Shown here piece after piece: positions 6,601-11,301 of a DNA stretch of 11,301 bases. Under the pieces are notes generated by a model. That model saw nothing but the letters and a program-made list of their open reading frames with translations. It was not told the DNA's origin and did no database searches. Each line of letters begins with the position of its first letter. The first letter of the stretch is position 1. Source of the stretch: an uncultured Eubacteriaceae bacterium (lineage in GTDB: Bacteria; Bacillota; Clostridia; Eubacteriales; UBA1433); assembly GCA_937880125.1 (NCBI GenBank), contig CALFLU010000039.1:1-11301 (forward strand), given 5' to 3'. A program made the position numbers and the translations under genes.

Positions 6601-7234
6601 GGTAGGTCAGATATAAATCTTCAAGTTCTCTGAAAGAAGTCAGCTTCTCGCCCATATATTGCTTGAGCATATCGTCAAACATGTGAATATAGTTGCCTAT
6701 TAAGGTTCCCAAATGCTCAGGCGTATGCAAATTTTCGTTTTTAGGCCAGGCAAAGCTGCGTCTAAATCGCCCCTCTTCCAAGCGATAGTCTATGCTTCCC
6801 TTTGCAAAATAGGGGTGAATATAGTGGCGCTCCAAACGTATAAACATGTTCAAAAAATGTGTCAATTCCATCAGCAAATTGCTGCTTTGACTGCGAAAGG
6901 TCACGCGAAGTTCACCAAAACTCTGTCCGCTCTTTTCATAGAGTTCCACCGCATAACGTATCGTGGGACGATATCTATAGCTTAGCGCACTTTTCATGGA
7001 AAGTACAGAAGTATTTGTCCCATCCTGCACCTCAAAAGCCTCCGCTGAACGCATCAGCGAAATCAAGCTGCCAAAAATTTCTTTCGTACGCTGTTGCGGC
7101 GTGGTCAGCGACACATACTCCGCTAAAATTTGATTGATGAGACTGGATCGGTTGGTATAATTCTCACTCGCAAGCTTGTCAATAGCTTGCACAACCTCGT
7201 CCATCAGCATCAGGCTATACATATTTTTATTCAT
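6575..7234 (-). CDS. Ribbon-helix-helix (CopG/Arc-like) regulator with a long C-terminal domain
   Basis: The 219-residue protein begins with a pattern typical of ribbon-helix-helix DNA-binding domains: a hydrophobic strand (MYSLMLMDEVV), a first helix (AIDKLASENY), then TNRSSLINQILAEYV, where the Asn/Arg-Ser turn and second helix are characteristic. Residues about 50-219 form a separate, probably helical domain that I do not recognise; it is rich in aromatic and basic residues (for example YRYRPTIRYAVELY and RLERHYIHPYF). Such proteins bind operator palindromes as dimers and often repress their own gene. The start was chosen by GAGGTG about 6 nt before the ATG; the frame remains open 60 codons further upstream, but that extension runs through a promoter, a terminator and the zinc-ribbon gene. 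A palindrome lies over the -35. clpB follows after 62 bp. Confidence 0.8.
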   Translation of the reverse strand: MNKNMYSLMLMDEVVQAIDKLASENYTNRSSLINQILAEYVSLTTPQQRTKEIFGSLISLMRSAEAFEVQDGTNTSVLSMKSALSYRYRPTIRYAVELYEKSGQSFGELRVTFRSQSSNLLMELTHFLNMFIRLERHYIHPYFAKGSIDYRLEEGRFRRSFAWPKNENLHTPEHLGTLIGNYIHMFDDMLKQYMGEKLTSFRELEDLYLTYLESGMSAI

Positions 7235-7252
7235 TGCTTTCACCTCAAAGAT

Positions 7253-7281
7253 ATTATAATACACTGCTATAAATTTGTAAA
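7253..7281 (-). promoter_or_regulatory. Promoter of the RHH regulator (and probably clpB)
   Basis: The -35 TTTACA (7276-7281), a 17-bp spacer and a perfect -10 TATAAT (7253-7258) lie 18 bp upstream of the start codon. The leader is therefore very short. The -35 overlaps the left half of the palindrome centred at 7290/7291. Confidence 0.8.
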
Positions 7282-7310
7282 TAGATTTATATAAATTTTT
7301 GAACAAATTT
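7271..7310. promoter_or_regulatory. 40-bp interrupted palindrome, candidate operator of the RHH regulator
   Basis: Two nested symmetric elements share one centre between 7290 and 7291: an inner perfect 12-bp palindrome ATTTATATAAAT (7285-7296), and outer arms AAATTTGT (7271-7278) and ACAAATTT (7303-7310). Across the 20-bp half-sites 16 positions match. It overlaps the -35 of the regulator promoter, a natural place for repression. The region is very AT-rich, which raises the chance of accidental symmetry, but the shared centre argues against that. Confidence 0.5.
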
Positions 7311-7321
7311 TTATAAGCAAT

Positions 7322-7348
7322 AAAAAAGAGCTTGTTTAAGCTCTTTTT
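7322..7348 (-). terminator. Terminator of the zinc-ribbon gene
   Basis: An 11-bp perfect stem (AAAAAGAGCTT / AAGCTCTTTTT) with a 4-base loop is followed by a T run on the minus strand. It lies 11 nt after the stop codon of the zinc-ribbon gene and separates it from the RHH promoter. Confidence 0.85.
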
Positions 7349-7359
7349 AAATGCGAAAA

Positions 7360-7521
7360 TTAATAGCTTCTTGTATTTCTTTGTTGCTTCTTCGCGCGTC
7401 TGCATTCGGGGCATCTTACAGGGTCATTCTCAAAGCCTTTTTCTTTGTAGAAAGCTTGTTCGCCTTCTGTAAAGACAAATTCTGCACCGCAATCTTTGCA
7501 ATTGATTGTTTTGTCAGCCAT
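7360..7521 (-). CDS. Small zinc-ribbon protein (zf-trcl-like)
   Basis: A 53-residue protein starting MADKTINCKDCG. Four Cys in two pairs (C8, C11, C37, C40; CX2C-X25-CX2C) form a predicted zinc ribbon, with FVFTEGEQAFY and RCPECR matching the short 'probable zinc-ribbon domain' proteins common in Clostridia and other bacteria. A basic tail (RRAKKQQRNTRSY) suggests contact with nucleic acid or the ribosome. The biochemical role of this family is not known to me. A strong ribosome binding site (AAGGAGG) lies upstream of the ATG, and its 5' half is in a predicted hairpin with 7581-7594. The gene ends at its own terminator, so it is monocistronic or the last gene after 7708-9201. Confidence 0.9.
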   Translation of the reverse strand: MADKTINCKDCGAEFVFTEGEQAFYKEKGFENDPVRCPECRRAKKQQRNTRSY

Positions 7522-7530
7522 TTCGCTCCT

Positions 7531-7594
7531 CCTTCATTTATTTATCGGTACTCTGGACTCGTTCTCTCTTTTATTTTTTCTAAATAAATAAAGG
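7531..7594 (-). promoter_or_regulatory. AU-rich hairpin overlapping the Shine-Dalgarno of the zinc-ribbon gene
   Basis: In the minus-strand RNA CCUUUAUUUAUUUA (7594 to 7581) can pair with UAAAUAAAUGAAGG (7544 to 7531): 14 continuous pairs, one of them G-U, with a 36-nt loop. The 3' arm includes GAAGG, the first half of the Shine-Dalgarno. Pairing would hinder translation, and the mostly A-U stem would open easily. The complementarity is seen directly; a role as a thermosensor or other translational switch is inferred. Confidence 0.4.
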
Positions 7595-7707
7595 ATCGTA
7601 GCTACAGAACACTTCGCACAGCGCAACCCCGCCGTTCCACAAATATTAGCATAATTGTTGGTTGAAAACAACAATATTTTTCAAAATATTTGCATTTTTC
7701 ACATTAT
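7595..7707. other. Intergenic stretch with two overlapping hairpins; weak terminator candidate
   Basis: ATTGTTG (7654-7660) can pair with CAACAAT (7669-7675), and AATATTTT (7673-7680) with AAAATATT (7683-7690). The two share bases 7673-7675, so they exclude each other. On the minus strand the second hairpin is followed by GTTGTTTT, which could act as a weak terminator for the membrane gene ending at 7708. I find no convincing promoter for the zinc-ribbon gene here; the best -10-like site is TAATAT around 7643-7648. Confidence 0.25.
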
Positions 7708-9201
7708 TTATTCATTATCTTCTTTTTTCGACTCAAAACCCGGCACATTTTCATCAACAGGCGATGTTTCGTCCGATTGCGGGTCGTTACCGGTATCTAT
7801 TTCCTGCATTTTCGAAAGCTCTTTCAACACCGAATCTGTTTCCATCTCCGACCTGTCAGATACCCGGGACATCTCTTCCGAATCTCCGCCGTCTTGAGCT
7901 GCTAAATTTTGCTCCTCCGTCGTGGTGACAGGCGCTGTAAACGCAGGATTTGTTGCGATCTCGTCTGCGTCCGCATAGCCGTCAATCGCTTCCGGGTCAA
8001 TGACAATCTCTTCCTCTGGCTGTGCTTCGAGCACCTGCCCGGCTGCATCTGTGCCACCGACAAAGTTTTGTGCATCATAGCCTTCATGGGGTGTTATACT
8101 CACATCTGCCACATCCTCCGATGGCCTTTGTGTTTCATCTGCAAAAACAGGTACTGCTACGGGTGCCTGCGGGGCGGCAGCATCTGCATAGCCAACATTT
8201 TGCGCACCGTTATGAGGAAAATACACATCTTTCAAATTGTGCACGGCACCGCTGAGTTTGCTGATTACATCTGCCCCTCGAACCGCATCAAAATTAATAT
8301 ACATAATCGACTGAAAACTCGCCGTGAAGATATAGACGACAAAAGAAAACAGCGTCGTTATCGACATCAGACCCAAAACGGCACCCACGTCGATAAGGTG
8401 CCTCGTGCCTAAAGACATCAAAATAATCGGCAAGTTTGCCAGCAAAGAAATCAGCAACATATTGCCGAATATTTTTGCCACCTTCGTCCTTGTCAGCATC
8501 CTGGAATACTTCAGCGATTGCACCGCCGAAAATTGATATTTTGCACGGCCTAAAACGCTGAACGAATAGCGAATCAAAATATAGATCGTAAAAGCAATCA
8601 TGGCGAGCCAAAGCACGAAAACTACCCACATTTGCCACATACCCAACAGCACTGCAGGGTCGTCAAAAGCTTGAAACTGCGTGAGATTGCTTGCCAACAT
8701 TGCAGAGAAAAGCAAACCGATCACAATCATAAACACCATCCAAATAGCAAACAAAAGCAAAGAATACAAAAAGATGGTGCCAAACATGGGCATAGCCCTT
8801 CGAAAAGAATAACTCAGCATTTTGCCAAAAGGTCTTTTTTCTCCCACTACGTAAGAATCCGTAATCAGATAAAACATCGACACGGTCACATTGGAAATGT
8901 ACAAATACCCTGCTAAAATGATAAAATAAAACAGCATAATAACGGGAAGGGTTTTTATCAGGTACGCAGCTGCCTGATCATTTGTCATGCTCAGTATTGC
9001 CGTGGGATCCTGCAAAAACCCGGGCAGACTGGCTACAAAAAACATCGCCATGAGCAACCCGACGACAATACTCCACCCAAAAACCAGACCTATCGTCACA
9101 CCCAATACGCCGATGTATTGTCCAAAGCGTTTTTTTACCGTCTCGATCATATGTGAAAAATATTCACCGAAAGTGAGAATCCGTTCATAAATTTCTCGCA
9201 T
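7708..9201 (-). CDS. Polytopic membrane protein with long acidic, disordered C-terminal tail
   Basis: The 497-residue protein has about six membrane segments in its first 300 residues (roughly 30-60, 85-108, 140-165, 190-213, 245-265 and 275-300). The segment SLKYSRMLTRTKVAKIFGNMLLI before a membrane helix resembles the pattern in DUF975 and glycerophosphodiesterase membrane-domain proteins, but I cannot assign a family firmly. From about residue 328 to the end the chain is poor in hydrophobics and rich in Glu, Asp, Ala, Gly, Ser and Thr (for example QPEEEIVIDPEAIDGYADADEI), which predicts an extended acidic cytoplasmic or surface tail. The start was set at this ATG because GGAGG lies 8 nt upstream; an ATG five codons earlier is itself part of that ribosome binding site. 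It follows the pseudo-hydrolase gene by 83 bp with no terminator, suggesting co-transcription. Function unknown. Confidence 0.85.
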   Translation of the reverse strand: MREIYERILTFGEYFSHMIETVKKRFGQYIGVLGVTIGLVFGWSIVVGLLMAMFFVASLPGFLQDPTAILSMTNDQAAAYLIKTLPVIMLFYFIILAGYLYISNVTVSMFYLITDSYVVGEKRPFGKMLSYSFRRAMPMFGTIFLYSLLLFAIWMVFMIVIGLLFSAMLASNLTQFQAFDDPAVLLGMWQMWVVFVLWLAMIAFTIYILIRYSFSVLGRAKYQFSAVQSLKYSRMLTRTKVAKIFGNMLLISLLANLPIILMSLGTRHLIDVGAVLGLMSITTLFSFVVYIFTASFQSIMYINFDAVRGADVISKLSGAVHNLKDVYFPHNGAQNVGYADAAAPQAPVAVPVFADETQRPSEDVADVSITPHEGYDAQNFVGGTDAAGQVLEAQPEEEIVIDPEAIDGYADADEIATNPAFTAPVTTTEEQNLAAQDGGDSEEMSRVSDRSEMETDSVLKELSKMQEIDTGNDPQSDETSPVDENVPGFESKKEDNE

Positions 9202-9240
9202 CACAACTGCCTCCATAACAAATACGTTTTATATATCACC

Positions 9241-9265
9241 AATCATGGTAGCTATGTACATGATT
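9241..9265. repeat. Short inverted repeat between the two membrane genes
   Basis: AATCATG and CATGATT form 7-bp arms around 11 bases. There is no U tract, so it is not an intrinsic terminator. On the minus strand an AT-rich stretch with TATATA follows, but no proper -35 stands in front of it. It may be an operator, an mRNA processing hairpin, or chance. Confidence 0.25.
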
Positions 9266-9284
9266 CACAAAGCTTCACTGCCCG

Positions 9285-10886
9285 CTAATTCAGCATAATT
9301 CCGAAAGACAACACATACATGGTAAACAAAAGTCCCTGCAGGCCGGCGGCAACAAAAATTTGCACGTCAAGTTCTTCTAAAATGCGTCCCAGCAAAATCA
9401 CCGCAATCAACCCCATCGCCGCCATAAACACACCCATGGCAACAGCTTGCATGCCCAGCAGCATCAAAAACGGCACCACCAGCACAAAGGGTAAAAGATA
9501 CACTGCAACGATTTTTATCTTGGATACTTTGTCTGCATCCAACACAATCAGCTCCCTGTCAAGCACCAAAAACGGTATGCTGTTAAAGAAAGCAAATACA
9601 ATAAACCAAATCCAGCGCTGTCCGAAGGGGAACATATAATATAGTCCGTAATGACCGAAAGCTTTTAATAAAAGATAGGCTATGATAAAGACCACGACGC
9701 CCGTAAGCCAACTCGAACGATTTTCGTCTTTAAACATTCCCGCCCCGGCATCATTTGCAAAATTGCTGTAAGTATACATTCCAAACATCACCAACCCGTA
9801 ACAGCCAAACAATAAGCTGATTACCCCTGCCTGCACAGGAAAGGCGATGGGCACCAAATAAATAACCAACACACCCATTGCGCCGATAACCGCCGCAGGA
9901 ATCCAAAAGAGCAGCTTATATAAATAAAACTTCCAGGAAAGTGTCGCAAAATACATTTCTTCTACAACTCTGCGCTTTTCCAGAGCTTTGCGCATGTACC
10001 ACAAAACAGCAAACACACACAGCCCCAACAAAAGCAACATCACGTTATATATTGTCACCTTGCCCATGCTTACTTCACCACCCAAGCCACCGACAGAACC
10101 TATGTAGGCTACCACAGCGCCAATGACATCTTTGTCCAACGGCGCATAGGCCTCAGTCATGGCACTTTTTGAGATTACTTGCACCGTGTTTTGCGCGCCC
10201 AACAGTTCGTTGAGTTTTTCGGCATTTTGGCGATCTTCAGACGTGGTTCCAATCAGTCCGAAATTGGTTCCTGCAATGGATGTGCTCAGATTTTGAATCC
10301 ACGGAAGCGCCGTGTCGTCCACAATAATGGGTAGTCGGGCAAAAATCGTCGATTTAAAGGATATTTCCGTATTGATCAGCACGATGCTCGCAGGCTGAAT
10401 ATAATCATGTGCACCAGCTTGCAAAACAGCCCTTGCCCCAAAACCGTGTCCGACATAGTGTATGTTGGCAGGGGGCAGTTTGCTTAATTGTGAAAAGGCC
10501 AACATCGCAGAATAGGTTTGCATCGCAGAACTGTTGTCCTCATAAAAGGTTCTGGTATAGGTGCCTTGGCTTCTTCCTTGCCCGGGCAAATCATACATCA
10601 TCACGTGATAACCCTGCTCGTTGAGTCCTCGCGCAACGCTTAAATAATAAGACATATCCTGCCCTTTGTCCGGCGCCAACACCACACCCTGATCTTTTTC
10701 GCCTGCAATATACTGACCGGTCATCCTGTTTCCGTTCAGATCATAGAAATAAATTTCTTCCATATCCAGCTGAACCGGGTTCAACAAATACAAAGCCGCG
10801 TTGATACACAAAAACACCGCCAGCAACAAAATCAATATCAACGCATTTTTTTTATCATATAAGATTTTAAATCCGAATTTCTTCAT
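9285..10886 (-). CDS. Alpha/beta-hydrolase-fold protein fused to a polytopic membrane domain, catalytic residues missing
   Basis: The 533-residue protein has an N-terminal membrane anchor (about 14-35), a hydrolase-like domain outside the membrane (about 45-265) and about eight further membrane segments (278-531). The hydrolase part keeps fold landmarks: GYHVMMYDLPGQGRSQG at about 92-108, the usual D-x-x-GxGxS strand and turn, and the nucleophile elbow VGHGFGARAVL at 145-155. At the elbow the expected GxSxG is GHGFG, with Gly148 (codon GGT) at the catalytic Ser position. The HG oxyanion motif is replaced by APDKG. No His occurs after residue 160 within the domain, so the catalytic His is also absent. 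It is therefore probably a non-catalytic binding or regulatory domain, or uses a different site. The ribosome binding site is weak (AAAGAAAC). It is the first gene of a probable pair with 7708-9201. Function unknown. Confidence 0.85.
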   Translation of the reverse strand: MKKFGFKILYDKKNALILILLLAVFLCINAALYLLNPVQLDMEEIYFYDLNGNRMTGQYIAGEKDQGVVLAPDKGQDMSYYLSVARGLNEQGYHVMMYDLPGQGRSQGTYTRTFYEDNSSAMQTYSAMLAFSQLSKLPPANIHYVGHGFGARAVLQAGAHDYIQPASIVLINTEISFKSTIFARLPIIVDDTALPWIQNLSTSIAGTNFGLIGTTSEDRQNAEKLNELLGAQNTVQVISKSAMTEAYAPLDKDVIGAVVAYIGSVGGLGGEVSMGKVTIYNVMLLLLGLCVFAVLWYMRKALEKRRVVEEMYFATLSWKFYLYKLLFWIPAAVIGAMGVLVIYLVPIAFPVQAGVISLLFGCYGLVMFGMYTYSNFANDAGAGMFKDENRSSWLTGVVVFIIAYLLLKAFGHYGLYYMFPFGQRWIWFIVFAFFNSIPFLVLDRELIVLDADKVSKIKIVAVYLLPFVLVVPFLMLLGMQAVAMGVFMAAMGLIAVILLGRILEELDVQIFVAAGLQGLLFTMYVLSFGIMLN

Positions 10887-10922
10887 AAGTTTCTTTTACC
10901 GATCTATAAAAAAGTATTTTAT

Positions 10923-10952
10923 ATTATAACATACCTGTCTTCGAAATGTCAT
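10923..10952 (-). promoter_or_regulatory. Promoter of the pseudo-hydrolase/membrane gene pair
   Basis: The -35 ATGACA (10947-10952), an 18-bp spacer and a perfect -10 TATAAT (10923-10928) give a start near 10916, about 30 nt upstream of the start codon. Confidence 0.7.
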
Positions 10953-11122
10953 CAGAAATATTGGCCTGCTTTGCTGCGCACCCGCCTATGCCCTTGTTTT
11001 GTTTGATTTTATCAAGGAGTTTCTTTTTTTCGTTTATCCCGCCGACGACATTTTTCTTACAGAGCACCTATTCATCTTTGATGAATCATATGGCACAAAG
11101 TCACCGCCCGCCGCTTTGCAAT
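10953..11122. other. Intergenic stretch with no gene found
   Basis: About 170 bases between the tRNA terminator and the membrane-gene promoter. Both strands were read for short genes with ribosome binding sites and for structured RNA. A plus-strand frame crosses the stretch but runs on into the tRNA and is rejected. A small inverted repeat (TTGAT / ATCAA near 11009) is unremarkable. I see no supported feature. Confidence 0.4.
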
Positions 11123-11141
11123 AAAAAAACGGCAATCGCCG
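11123..11141 (-). terminator. Terminator of the tRNA-Glu/tRNA-Val transcript
   Basis: On the minus strand CGGC-GATT-GCCG is followed by seven T residues, 23 nt after the CCA end of tRNA-Val. The stem is short (extendable by one or two pairs) but GC-only with a clean U tract. Confidence 0.7.
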
Positions 11142-11164
11142 CTGTGTTATACGTTATAAATAAA

Positions 11165-11240
11165 TGGTGGGCGCAATAGGGCTCGAACCTATGACCCTCT
11201 GCTTGTAAGGCAGATGCTCTCCCAGCTGAGCTATGCGCCC
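11165..11240 (-). tRNA. tRNA-Val (anticodon TAC)
   Basis: A full cloverleaf can be read. The acceptor GGGCGCA pairs with TGCGCCC, the D arm is AGCTCAGCTGGGAGAGC, the anticodon stem TCTGC/GCAGA encloses loop CTTACAA with anticodon TAC (11205-11207), and the T loop is TTCGAGC. Discriminator A and CCA are encoded (CCA at 11165-11167). It follows tRNA-Glu by 6 nt, so the two are processed from one transcript. Confidence 0.97.
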
Positions 11241-11246
11241 TTGGAG

Positions 11247-11301
11247 TGGTGACCCCTAGGGGATTCGAACCCCTGTAACCGCCGTGAAAGGGCGGTGTCT
11301 T
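11247..11301 (-). tRNA. tRNA-Glu (anticodon TTC), 3' part; 5' end outside the window
   Basis: The anticodon stem CCGCC/GGCGG with loop CTTTCAC gives anticodon TTC (11286-11288). It is followed by the T arm AGGGG-TTCGAAT-CCCCT, the acceptor strand AGGGGTC, discriminator A and encoded CCA (11247-11249). AAGACACCGCCC is the usual D-arm to anticodon-arm transition of bacterial tRNA-Glu. The acceptor 5' strand and most of the D arm lie beyond 11301. Confidence 0.93.

Noticed and set aside
7235..7414. 60-residue N-terminal extension of the RHH regulator
   Set aside because: It would read through the RHH promoter and a terminator and into the zinc-ribbon gene in another frame; a good ribosome binding site precedes the ATG at 7234.
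10946..11179. 77-codon plus-strand open frame
   Set aside because: It runs across the terminator and into the tRNA-Val gene, has no convincing ribosome binding site and shows no recognisable protein pattern.
1..11301. CRISPR array, phage genes, toxin-antitoxin or defence system
   Set aside because: No regularly spaced repeats, integrase, Cas, restriction or toxin genes were found. The RHH regulator has no toxin-like partner; its neighbours are clpB and a zinc-ribbon gene.

Overview
The window looks like chromosomal DNA from a Gram-positive, probably anaerobic member of the Bacillota (Clostridia-like). The grounds are a T-box leader in front of metG, AAGGAGG-type ribosome binding sites, consensus sigma-A promoters, a lipobox solute-binding protein, a small Clostridia-type zinc-ribbon gene and an oxygen-sensitive radical SAM enzyme. 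I cannot place it below class. Every gene I can support is on the minus strand, so transcription runs from high to low coordinates.

Layout in transcription order. At the right edge is a tRNA pair, tRNA-Glu(TTC, cut by the window) and tRNA-Val(TAC), with a terminator at about 11130. A consensus promoter near 10925-10950 then drives a two-gene membrane module. Its first gene is an alpha/beta-hydrolase-fold protein fused to a polytopic membrane domain and lacking the catalytic Ser and His (9285-10886). Its second is a six-TM protein with a long acidic tail (7708-9201). Next come a 53-residue zinc-ribbon gene (7360-7521) whose Shine-Dalgarno is partly buried in an AU-rich hairpin, a terminator, and a ribbon-helix-helix regulator (6575-7234) with a large palindrome over its promoter. 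The regulator is followed, with no visible terminator, by clpB (3903-6512).

After the clpB terminator there is a stand-alone HydE/BioB-like radical SAM gene (2809-3786) with its own promoter. It is followed by a T-box-controlled metG (521-2509), in which promoter, AUG specifier, stem III, antiterminator and terminator can all be read. At the left edge is the start of a NitT/TauT-type ABC transporter solute-binding lipoprotein, whose frame stops after 95 codons. Between metG and this gene lies a self-contained promoter, short ORF and terminator with a competing antiterminator pairing: a candidate attenuator that I do not recognise as a known class.

The genes are mostly independent units: tRNA charging (metG, tRNAs), protein disaggregation (clpB), a radical enzyme and an uncharacterised membrane module. 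The points most worth following are the candidate attenuator, the pseudo-hydrolase membrane module, the palindrome at the RHH-clpB promoter and the SD-sequestering hairpin of the zinc-ribbon gene.
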